A DNA stretch of 64,000 bases from assembly GCA_943736015.1 (NCBI GenBank), contig OX031070.1:21163673-21227672 (forward strand). Direction: 5' to 3'. The notes below the pieces were generated by a model, which was given only the letters and a program-made list of their open reading frames with translations, ran no database searches and had not been told where the DNA came from. Positions 57,497-64,000 of this stretch are shown one piece after another. The number at the start of each line of letters is the position of its first letter. Within the stretch, counting starts at the first letter, position 1. Origin of the DNA: Tridacna crocea (Eukaryota > Mollusca > Bivalvia > Cardiida > Cardiidae). The translations under genes and the position numbers were made by a program.

Positions 57497-58260
57497 GCGA
57501 TGGTGTGCGTAGCACACCATCGCAGCATGCGCATCGTGCGTTCTAGTCTCCTTCCACTTTTATGTCTTCACTTCCCCATATCGTAACTTCGTATCTCGTG
57601 ACTTCGTAACTCCTAATACCGTATGTCATCAACAAAAACGCTCACCTCCGCCCCAATCAAACGCAACGCGCGATGGTGTGCGTAGCACACCATCGCAGCA
57701 TGAGCACTTCCACCCCTAGTCACTCCTCCTCTCCTCCTCTCCTGCACATAACTCCTAATACCGTATGTCATCAACAAAAACGCTCACCTCCGCCCCAATC
57801 AAACGCAACGCGCGATGGTGTGCGTAGCACACCATCGCAGCATGAGCACTTCCACCCCTAGTCACTCCTCCTCTCCTCCTCTCCTGCACATAACTCCTAA
57901 TACCGTATGTCATCAACAAAAACGCTCACCTCCGCCCCAATCAAACGCAACGCGCGATGGTGTGCGTAGCACACCATCGCAGCATGAGCACTTCCACCCC
58001 CAGTCACCCCTCCTCTCCTCCTCTCCTGCACATAACTCCTAATACCGTATGTCATCAACAAAAACGATCACCTCCACCCCAATCAAACGCAACGCGCGAT
58101 GGTGTGCGTAGCACACCATCGCAGCATGAGCACTTCCACCCCTAGTCACTCCTCCTCTCCTTCTCTCCCACACATAACTCCCCCCACTATCCGCAAAAAC
58201 GCGTTTTCCTCATCTCAAACGATACGCGTAAGCGCGATTGTGCGCGTAGCGCACAATCGC
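57497..58260. repeat. Tandem array of ~142-bp units with a 27-nt hairpin
   Basis: The hairpin GCGATGGTGTGC-GTA-GCACACCATCGC starts at 57497, 57670, 57812, 57954 and 58096. A variant with paired changes, GCGATTGTGCGC/GCGCACAATCGC, starts near 58234. Spacing is exactly 142 bp for the middle units. Because 142 is not a multiple of three, the repeated peptides it could encode are not one frame. Confidence 0.95.
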
Positions 58261-58289
58261 ATTGTTCGCAAAGGGGCGCCCGTGATTTT

Positions 58290-58460
58290 CATTTTCTTCC
58301 GGGACGAAGGTTCTCATTTCCTTCTTTCTTCTGGGACGAAGCTTTTCATTTCCTTCTTCTTTCAGGGACGAAGGTTTTCATTTCTACCTTCCTTCATTTC
58401 CCTCTTCCTTCTGGGGCAAAGGTTCTCATTCCCTTTACCGTTTAACGTTTTCACTTCCCT
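58290..58460. repeat. Pyrimidine-rich tandem repeat
   Basis: Four imperfect copies of a ~35-50-bp unit like CTTCTGGGACGAAGGTTTTC + ATTTCC. Confidence 0.8.
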
Positions 58461-58510
58461 CGAGGGGGGTCCCTAATACGTTACGCGCGTGAGTGAGAGC
58501 GTAAAGTATT

Positions 58511-58792
58511 ATGAGGAACCGAGCGCGTTACGAACCCGCGATGAAAATTGCGATGAAAACCGCGATGAAAACTGTGATGAAAAGTGCGATGAAAAGTGCG
58601 ATGAAAACTGCGTTGAAAACTGCGATGAAAAGTGCGATGAAAAGTGCGATGAAAACTGCGTTGAAAACTGCGATGAAAAGTGCGATGAAAAGTGCGATGA
58701 AAAGTGCGATGAAAAGTGCGTTGAAAACTGCGTTGAAAACTGCGATGAAAACTGCGATGAAAATTACAACCAAAAGTGGTTCCTTTAAATAA
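58511..58792 (+). CDS. Possible lysine-rich repeat protein encoded by the 12-bp array
   Basis: An ATG-initiated frame of 93 codons reads mostly AMKT/AMKS tetrapeptides and ends SGSFK. It would be strongly basic and helical. It sits directly before the first virus-like gene in the same orientation. Low-complexity arrays give such frames by chance, and another frame (CDEK/CDEN repeats, GTG start) is equally open, so coding status is doubtful. Confidence 0.22.
   Translation: MRNRARYEPAMKIAMKTAMKTVMKSAMKSAMKTALKTAMKSAMKSAMKTALKTAMKSAMKSAMKSAMKSALKTALKTAMKTAMKITTKSGSFK
58538..58770. repeat. 12-bp tandem repeat, TGCGATGAAAAS
   Basis: About 19 copies, with two variants (GCGATG/GCGTTG). The array has no stop codon in two forward frames and one reverse frame. 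Confidence 0.95.
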
Positions 58793-58800
58793 AAAAAAGT

Positions 58801-58833
58801 CTTAAAGAATTTTTTTCCTATAATAAAAAAAGA
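58801..58833 (+). promoter_or_regulatory. AT-rich upstream motif, copy 1
   Basis: CTTAAAGAATTTTTTTCC followed by TATAATAAAAAAAGA ends directly at the ATG of the 151-residue gene. It matches the block before the next gene. Confidence 0.5.
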
Positions 58834-59289
58834 ATGCTGTACGATCATCTAAAAAAGATTTACAGTTATGCCGTTGATCAATTGCAGAAAAGCTCTCTTT
58901 ACGAGAAAGAACTTCCTTCCCACCTATTGCCAACAGAAGCTGAAAAGGAATTAGGGGAAATACTTTATTCAATTTTGCACGATGATGAAAAGGGCTTCGA
59001 TAAAATGGAAGATATCTTTAGAAGGAATGCGAAAAAATGTCATAATGCTGTGGATGATTTTACGGATAAGGAGATAGAGTTCTTAACCATGGTTTTTCCT
59101 TCGATAAAACTTTATAGTAACATGACGTGTAAAGAAACAAAGCCTCCATCATGTTTGGGAAAAGGCAGAGATATTATCCCCATTTTGGTAAGAGAAAGAC
59201 GAAAGTTTGAAGTAAGCCATGATATAAAGAACAAAATGGTAGAATTTTTCAAACGTCAAGGGCCTATAAAGATTACGCATTATTTTTAA
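58834..59289 (+). CDS. Unknown virus-like protein, 151 residues
   Basis: Not recognised. Charged and mostly alpha-helical in appearance, no signal peptide or membrane segment, and C terminus VEFFKRQGPIKITHYF. A CKETKPPSCLGKGRD loop is the only distinctive stretch. The start is the first ATG after the AT-rich motif. It is the first gene of a unidirectional three-gene set, 50 nt before the next gene, and uses no introns. Its place next to the polymerase suggests a replication or regulatory role, but that is only context. Confidence 0.72.
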   Translation: MLYDHLKKIYSYAVDQLQKSSLYEKELPSHLLPTEAEKELGEILYSILHDDEKGFDKMEDIFRRNAKKCHNAVDDFTDKEIEFLTMVFPSIKLYSNMTCKETKPPSCLGKGRDIIPILVRERRKFEVSHDIKNKMVEFFKRQGPIKITHYF

Positions 59290-59306
59290 CAAAAAAACGA
59301 CGTTGA

Positions 59307-59339
59307 TTTAAAGAATTATTTTTTTTAATATAAAAAGGG
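59307..59339 (+). promoter_or_regulatory. AT-rich upstream motif, copy 2
   Basis: TTTAAAGAATTATTTTTTT, then TAATATAAAAAGGG, ends at the ATG. Alignable with copy 1 over almost its whole length. Confidence 0.5.
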
Positions 59340-59894
59340 ATGAATTCGATGAAAAGAATAAGAAAGGTGCTTTCAAAAAACGGCATTATTTGTCGTTCTT
59401 ATTGGACGAGGTATGACGCCTTAAAGGCGATAAAAAAATATAATCTTTTAGATGATTTGGAAGAAGAAATAAAAAGGGATAAGCCTGTTGAAAGATCAGT
59501 CCAACAAGAACGTTTAAAAAAGAGAAGGGTTATTCTAAAAGATATAGTAACGGGTGAGGTATTGGATTTTCCTTCTATTAATAAAGCGGCAAAAAATTTG
59601 GCCGTATGCCCCTTTACGGTAAGCAATCTTAATGGAAGGGTGTGGAAAAATAAATACGAAATTATAATTTTTAATAAGGACGGCAGCCTTTCATTAAACA
59701 TCAAAGAGAACAAAACACCGCGTTTGTCTACAAAAAATGAGAAAGTCGTTTCTTCGTTCGAAAAGGAATTAAAGCTTCCTCCTAAAAATGCGGGTCTTTT
59801 AATTGGTGATAAGTGGTTAACGAAAAAAGAGTTAAACGCATTGCTTTCATCCTTTTTGGAATTTCTTAATTTGCAAAAATTTGTGGATGACTAA
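59340..59894 (+). CDS. Virus-like protein with NUMOD1/IENR1-like DNA-binding segment, 184 residues
   Basis: Residues ~64-112 read VILKDIVTGEVLDFPSINKA, then AKNLAVCPFTVSNLNGRVWK, then NKYEIIIF. This fits the NUMOD1/IENR1 pattern, a small helix-turn-helix repeat found in homing endonucleases and viral proteins: strand, 'F-S-I-x-x-A-A', 'T-V-S', 'G-R-x-x-K-x-x-Y'. The N terminus (1-45) is basic, with a possible additional helical DNA-binding unit. The C terminus ends in a helical ELNALLSSFLEFLNLQ segment suited to oligomerisation. No nuclease motif (GIY-YIG or HNH) is seen, so a sequence-specific DNA-binding protein is the likeliest reading. It lies 63 nt upstream of the polymerase. Confidence 0.6.
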   Translation: MNSMKRIRKVLSKNGIICRSYWTRYDALKAIKKYNLLDDLEEEIKRDKPVERSVQQERLKKRRVILKDIVTGEVLDFPSINKAAKNLAVCPFTVSNLNGRVWKNKYEIIIFNKDGSLSLNIKENKTPRLSTKNEKVVSSFEKELKLPPKNAGLLIGDKWLTKKELNALLSSFLEFLNLQKFVDD

Positions 59895-59948
59895 CCATAA
59901 CTCCAAAATTATTTTTTATTTTCTTTAAATAATAAAACTTATAACTTA

Positions 59949-59957
59949 TTTAAAGAA
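59949..59957 (+). promoter_or_regulatory. TTTAAAGAA directly before the polymerase start
   Basis: Same core as the two upstream motifs but abutting the ATG. A TTCTTTAAATAATAAAAC stretch lies ~25 nt upstream. Confidence 0.35.
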
Positions 59958-62900
59958 ATGGGATTTCTAAATAACATTAAAAGTTTTGGTAAAACCGCCG
60001 CGAGAGGCATCGCTTCCGCGGCACGAAGTACAGCGCGCGCGCTCGTACCCCCCATTCTTCAAGACGCGGCGGCATACGCAACGCAAAGAATGGGAAGAGG
60101 AGAGGGAGAAAGACTCGGAGGGCCCGAAGGGAGAAGTCTTCGCGATAGGATTGGGGAAAATCTTATCAACTTCGGTAACTTTTTAAGTTCCTCACCGGCT
60201 AACGATGAGATTCGAGATAATTTTAGGGAGATCGTTGGTAATTTGCGAGAGAACTATCCTGCACCGCAAAGAGTGGATCAGGCGAGTGCTCTTCGTGGAT
60301 TTTCGCATTCGTTTAGAACGTTTCTTCCGCAGGAAATTCAGAACCCGAATTATGCCCTCGATGACCTGACGGGAGATAGAAATAAAGAAATTCTTCGTAA
60401 CTACGAAAACACAAAGGTAAAGCTTAACCTTATATGTACATTAAGGGATACGCAAAAGAAGGACGACGATCCTAGCTCCGTTTTTATGCATGTTTTTCAT
60501 TCGGGGGTTTCCATGCTAAATTTGCAAGGGACCGATAAAAATGAGCTTTACGATGAATTAATGACAAAGATAAAAGAACAAATGGAAGACTATTTTCAAA
60601 AACATCCATACATCGTTCTTGTTAGTATTGACTATTCGGATTTAAACACCTCCCAATACGACCCAATCGGAGGAAGTAGTTATCTTTCTCTTCCGAAGTG
60701 GATTCAAAGTAAAAAGGCGGTTATTAACGTAAAAAATATGGAAGATAATAACTGTTTTTTCTATTGCGTTCTAAGATCTTTAAGACCGAAAGAAAATCAT
60801 CCGGAAAGAATAACGGATCTTAAAGACTACGAGGAAGTATTTGATACGAAGGATATCGAAACCCCCGTCACCAGTGCCGGTCTTATGAGGTTTGAGAAAC
60901 GTAATAAGGACATTTCCTTCAACGTTTTCACTTGCAAAAGCAATGAGAAGGATTCCGTCACCCCATACAGGATAAGTGACTTTGGGGATTTACGAAAACA
61001 TCACGTTGACCTTTTACTTATAGAAGGAGAGGAAAATATAAATCATTATTGTTTGATCAAAGATCTCAGTAAGCTTATCGCCTCGCAGCATAGCAATCAT
61101 AAAGGAAAGATCTTTGTATGCCCGAGATGTTTGCATTCTTTCGTAAAGGAGGAAACAAAGAAAAAACATCTTGTGTTTTGTTCGCAACATCAGCCAACGA
61201 GAATGTTAATGCCGAGTGAAGGAAGCATTGTCTCCTTTAAGAATCATTACATGGAAGAACGTCATCCCTTCGCTATTTACGCCGACTTTGAAGCGGCTCT
61301 TCCAAAGATTGATACGTGTGAAAAAGATCCCACAAGGTCTTTCACAAACCAATACAATGTTCATTACGCTTCAGGATTTGCTTACTACATAAAATCGTTT
61401 CATGAAAATCGTTTTCCTTCGAAGCTCGTTCACTATACGGGCAAAGACGCGGTGAATATGTTTCTTAAGCTTCTTGCGGAGGATGTGGAAGCAATCTCGG
61501 GATTGAAACGCGCACCGAAAATGGATTTAACGCAGGAGGATATAGAACATTTTCATAGTCAAACCGTATGCAAGTATTGTAAAGTGTCCTTCAAAAACGA
61601 AAAAGAAATGCAACCCCTTCATTGTTTTTACACCGGTCGTTATAAAGGGGTGGCGCATACTAAATGTCTTTTGAAAAGATTAAAACCATCGTTCACCCCC
61701 GTTTACTTTCATAATCTTTCGTGTTACGACTCACATCTTTTCGTAAAACATCTCGCGAAGCTTTACAATACCGGATGTATCGCGAAGAACATGGAAACAT
61801 ATATTAGTTTTAACGCAAAATTGCCAAAATCATATTATTGCTATAAGAAAAAGAAAATCGTCGAATATACGCACGAAATACGTTTCCTCGATACTTTTAA
61901 GTTTATGGGAAGTTCGCTCGCTAGTCTAGTTTCAAATTTAAAAGAGGGCGACCTAAAAATAGTTAAGGAGTTTTCGCAAAACGATGAAGAGTTTATGTTC
62001 CTTACGCGCAAGGGTGTTTTTCCGTACGAATGGTTTGATTCACTTAAAAAGCTCAAAGCAAAAGAACTTCCTCCTATTTCCGAATTTTACTCTCATCTTA
62101 ATGGGGAGGAAATCACAGAAAAAGATTACGAACACGCAAAAAGGGTATGGAAGTATTACAACATGAAAAGCTTCGAAGAATATCACGACTTTTACATGCG
62201 TGGCGACGCCCTTCAACTCGCCGATATCATGGAAAACTTTCGTGATAATAGTATGCGTCATTATGGCATCGATCCTGCGTGGTGTTATACAACACCCGGC
62301 CTTACGTGGCAAGCGGCGCTTAAGATGACAGGAATCGAATTAGAGCTTTTAAGCGATCAGGAAATGCATCTCATGTTTGAACGTGGTGTAAGAGGGGGTA
62401 TTTCCTATAACGCCGGCAGATATTCGCACGCTAACAACAAATATCTCCCGAATTACGACAAAAACGAGGAAACAAAATATATCACCTATCTCGACGCAAA
62501 CAACCTTTACGGATGGGCTCTTTCAAAGCCTCTTCCTTACAAAGGTTTCAAATGGATGACGAACGAAGAATTACAAAAATGGCGCGATCATCCGTGCCTC
62601 CTTGACGTTGATATCATCTATCCGAAGGAATTACACGATTATCATAACGATTATCCCCTCGCGCCGGAATTAATGAAGGTTAATAATGTGAAGAAACTCG
62701 TACCGAATCTGAGAAATAAAAAGAACTATGTTATTCATCACGAGCTACTAAAGTTCTACCTTAAACACGGCCTCATCATTGAAAAGATCAACCGCGGAAT
62801 AAAGTTTGACGAGAAACCGTGGCTTAAGGATTACATCAAAATGAACACCGATCTTCGAACGGCGGCAACAACGGATTTCGAAAAGGACTTTTTCAAGCTT

Positions 62901-63731
62901 ATGAATAACGCCGTTTACGGAAAAACGCTTGAAAACATTCGTGATCGGCGAGACGTTCATCTCGTCAATAATAAAAAGAAAGCAAAAAAACTCGCCGCAA
63001 AAACGAATTTCGATTACTCCCAGATTCTCGATGAAGACCTTGTTGCCATCCAAATGGCAAGAAAGGAGCTTTATTTTAACAAGCCATGTTATGCCGGCCA
63101 AGTCGTTCTTGATCTTAGTAAGATGTGGATTTATCAATTCCATTACGAGTTCATTAAACCGTTGTATAAGGATAACGTAAGGCTCCTTTATACCGATACT
63201 GACAGTCTCGTTTATGAAATCAAAACGGAGGACTTTTACGCGGATATAAAACCGCACGTTCCTAAGTACTTCGATACAACGAATTACCCCAAAAATCATC
63301 CATCGGGGATCGAAAACACGCACAACAAAAAGGTTCTCGGCATGTTTAAGGATGAAGAAGGAGGTGCTTTCATTGAAGAGTTTATTGCCCTTAAAGCGAA
63401 GTCCTATTCATACAAACTAAGCGATGAACAGGAGAAAAAGAAATGTAAGGGCATTAAGAAATACGTCGTGAAAAAACGTATCACTCACGAAGATTATAGA
63501 AGATGCCTTTTCGACAAGATCATCAAGTACGAAAAGATGAACACCATAAGAAGTTATAAACATAACATTTTTACCGAGGTCATTAACAAAAAGGCGTTGG
63601 ATCCCAATGACGATAAGCGTTTTATCCTTAAAGATGGTTTAACAACGTACGCTTGGGGCCACTTCAATGTACCAAAAGATGTGGAGTTCACAATTTTTAA
63701 TGGTAAGAAATCAAAGACATTAATTAATTAA
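59958..63731 (+). CDS. Protein-primed family B DNA polymerase, Polinton/adintovirus type, 1257 residues
   Basis: Replicates the element DNA, by family knowledge using a protein primer. Order: basic Ala/Arg-rich N terminus (1-50); a DNNCFFYCVLRSL..HYCLI region (263-366) resembling an OTU-like fold; a C2HC finger (C388, C391, H404, C408). The 3'-5' exonuclease has ExoI YADFEA (D443, E445), ExoII HNLSCYDSH (N586, D591) and ExoIII YMRGD (Y746, D750), with an inserted Cys/His cluster (C538, C541, H555, H567, C570). The polymerase has motif A YLDANNLYGWAL (D846), motif B KLMNNAVYG (K980-G988), motif C YTDTDSL (D1080, D1082) and KAKSY (K1148, Y1150). All catalytic residues are present and the frame is uninterrupted, so the copy looks intact. 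The start is the first ATG after TTTAAAGAA; later in-frame ATGs would drop the basic leader. The length fits the family. Confidence 0.95.
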   Translation: MGFLNNIKSFGKTAARGIASAARSTARALVPPILQDAAAYATQRMGRGEGERLGGPEGRSLRDRIGENLINFGNFLSSSPANDEIRDNFREIVGNLRENYPAPQRVDQASALRGFSHSFRTFLPQEIQNPNYALDDLTGDRNKEILRNYENTKVKLNLICTLRDTQKKDDDPSSVFMHVFHSGVSMLNLQGTDKNELYDELMTKIKEQMEDYFQKHPYIVLVSIDYSDLNTSQYDPIGGSSYLSLPKWIQSKKAVINVKNMEDNNCFFYCVLRSLRPKENHPERITDLKDYEEVFDTKDIETPVTSAGLMRFEKRNKDISFNVFTCKSNEKDSVTPYRISDFGDLRKHHVDLLLIEGEENINHYCLIKDLSKLIASQHSNHKGKIFVCPRCLHSFVKEETKKKHLVFCSQHQPTRMLMPSEGSIVSFKNHYMEERHPFAIYADFEAALPKIDTCEKDPTRSFTNQYNVHYASGFAYYIKSFHENRFPSKLVHYTGKDAVNMFLKLLAEDVEAISGLKRAPKMDLTQEDIEHFHSQTVCKYCKVSFKNEKEMQPLHCFYTGRYKGVAHTKCLLKRLKPSFTPVYFHNLSCYDSHLFVKHLAKLYNTGCIAKNMETYISFNAKLPKSYYCYKKKKIVEYTHEIRFLDTFKFMGSSLASLVSNLKEGDLKIVKEFSQNDEEFMFLTRKGVFPYEWFDSLKKLKAKELPPISEFYSHLNGEEITEKDYEHAKRVWKYYNMKSFEEYHDFYMRGDALQLADIMENFRDNSMRHYGIDPAWCYTTPGLTWQAALKMTGIELELLSDQEMHLMFERGVRGGISYNAGRYSHANNKYLPNYDKNEETKYITYLDANNLYGWALSKPLPYKGFKWMTNEELQKWRDHPCLLDVDIIYPKELHDYHNDYPLAPELMKVNNVKKLVPNLRNKKNYVIHHELLKFYLKHGLIIEKINRGIKFDEKPWLKDYIKMNTDLRTAATTDFEKDFFKLMNNAVYGKTLENIRDRRDVHLVNNKKKAKKLAAKTNFDYSQILDEDLVAIQMARKELYFNKPCYAGQVVLDLSKMWIYQFHYEFIKPLYKDNVRLLYTDTDSLVYEIKTEDFYADIKPHVPKYFDTTNYPKNHPSGIENTHNKKVLGMFKDEEGGAFIEEFIALKAKSYSYKLSDEQEKKKCKGIKKYVVKKRITHEDYRRCLFDKIIKYEKMNTIRSYKHNIFTEVINKKALDPNDDKRFILKDGLTTYAWGHFNVPKDVEFTIFNGKKSKTLIN

Positions 63732-63746
63732 TATTTGTTAATGTTT

Positions 63747-63766
63747 AAGCGACACAAACGCTTTTT
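63747..63766 (+). terminator. Small stem-loop with T run after the polymerase gene
   Basis: AAGCG-acacaaa-CGCTT followed by TTT, 15 nt past the stop. The role is inferred from position. Confidence 0.35.
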
Positions 63767-63820
63767 GTTATTCTTAATGAAGCATAAAAGCTCATTACTT
63801 TTATAACACGTACGATTTTC

Positions 63821-63889
63821 AAGATCATTATTTTTTATCGTTTATGATTAACTCTAAGTTTTTACGATAAAAAATCACTTGATAATCTT
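63821..63889. terminator. Inverted repeat between convergent reading frames
   Basis: AAGATCATTATTTTTTATCG at 63821-63840 plus one base pairs with ACGATAAAAAATCAC..GATAATCTT at 63864-63889 (11 contiguous pairs next to the loop). It could end transcripts from both sides. Confidence 0.4.
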
Positions 63890-64000
63890 ACTCTTTCCCA
63901 TTTGAGAGCTTAAATACCATTGGTGTCTCGTTTTATAAACATAAAAGCAAGAACTATCAATAGCCGCACTTGGTGACATTTGTCCCTCAAACGAAAGGCT
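63875..64000 (-). CDS. Possible C terminus of a convergent virus-like gene (runs off the window)
   Basis: The minus strand is open from the window end for 41 codons, ending QMGKSKIIK and TGA within the inverted repeat. Not recognised. The stretch is short enough to be chance, but its stop coincides with the hairpin, and Polinton-like elements often have opposed gene blocks. Confidence 0.3.
   Translation of the reverse strand, partial: SLSFEGQMSPSAAIDSSCFYVYKTRHQWYLSSQMGKSKIIK

Larger units (their letters stand above)
57400..64000 (+). mobile_element. Polinton/Maverick- or adintovirus-like element, one end (incomplete)
   Basis: From ~57.4 kb the host MITE families stop. Tandem arrays (57.5-58.77 kb) are followed by three intronless genes with short AT-rich spacers, the last a protein-primed family B DNA polymerase. 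This is the gene class that defines Polintons and adintoviruses. The exact left terminus and any target duplication are not resolved (somewhere in 57345-57495). Integrase, capsid and packaging genes are not in the window, so the assignment rests on the polymerase and layout. An episomal or contaminating viral genome joined in assembly is the alternative. Confidence 0.7.

Noticed and set aside
57673..58145. Repeated Ser/Pro/His-rich peptides in the 142-bp array
   Set aside because: The unit length shifts frame each time and frames overlap the hairpins; explained by the tandem repeat.
57497..58260. CRISPR-like regular spacing of palindromes
   Set aside because: The spacers are themselves repeated at 142 bp and the context is eukaryotic or viral; a tandem array, not a CRISPR.
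58528..58848. Minus-strand hydrophobic AVFIALFI repeat frame
   Set aside because: Mirror reading of the 12-bp array; antisense to the gene block and low complexity.
59958..63731. Bacterial or phage contamination as the source of the polymerase
   Set aside because: The sequence features (zinc-binding insert, DNNCFFYC region, exonuclease layout) match polymerases of eukaryotic Polinton-type elements rather than phage; a co-assembled animal virus genome remains possible.

Overview
The window reads as invertebrate nuclear DNA, most likely from a bivalve mollusc (inference). The host genes are split by GT-AG introns. About 57 kb of AT-rich sequence is packed with short hairpin-type non-autonomous transposons and minisatellites. 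The last ~6.6 kb differs in character: compact, intronless and virus-like. No species is named because nothing here fixes one.

Host genes. (1) EMG1/NEP1, the 18S rRNA pseudouridine N1-methyltransferase, is complete on the minus strand (1487-9257) in six exons that rejoin to 227 residues. (2) An aquaglyceroporin-like channel is complete on the plus strand (30230-45277) in six exons and 309 residues. Both of its NPA boxes are altered (NPN and NIA), and the arginine normally found in the selectivity filter is leucine. (3) A two-exon, membrane-anchored SAM-methyltransferase-like protein of 325 residues lies at 47702-49593. (4) A first exon of a secreted PAN/Apple-like protein lies at 54950-55277; its downstream exons are not visible before the virus-like block.

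Repeats. The dominant family, called A here, is a ~229-bp element bounded by TTAA with CCC-type ends and a near-perfect central hairpin. About 35 good copies and 15-20 fragments are present. Family B (~210 bp) also has TTAA ends. Families C, D and E have other ends. B, C and D share a related hairpin core, and A and B sit inside TTAA sites of D and E. Also present are a mariner relic with both ends (17512-18680), a mariner-like MITE with perfect 26-bp ends, a hAT-like MITE, an element with five 390-bp tandem units, a perfect 73-bp palindrome, and an inverted pair of G-rich minisatellites.

Virus-like block, from ~57.4 kb to the window end. It begins with tandem arrays (142-bp units carrying a 27-nt hairpin, a pyrimidine-rich array, a 12-bp array). 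Three genes follow on the plus strand: an unknown 151-residue protein, a 184-residue protein with a NUMOD1/IENR1-like segment, and a 1257-residue protein-primed family B DNA polymerase. A shared AT-rich motif precedes the first two starts, and its core also abuts the polymerase start. After the polymerase come hairpins and the tail of a possible convergent gene that runs off the window. The block looks like one end of a Polinton/Maverick or adintovirus-like element integrated in, or assembled next to, the host locus. Capsid, integrase and protease genes would have to lie beyond 64000.
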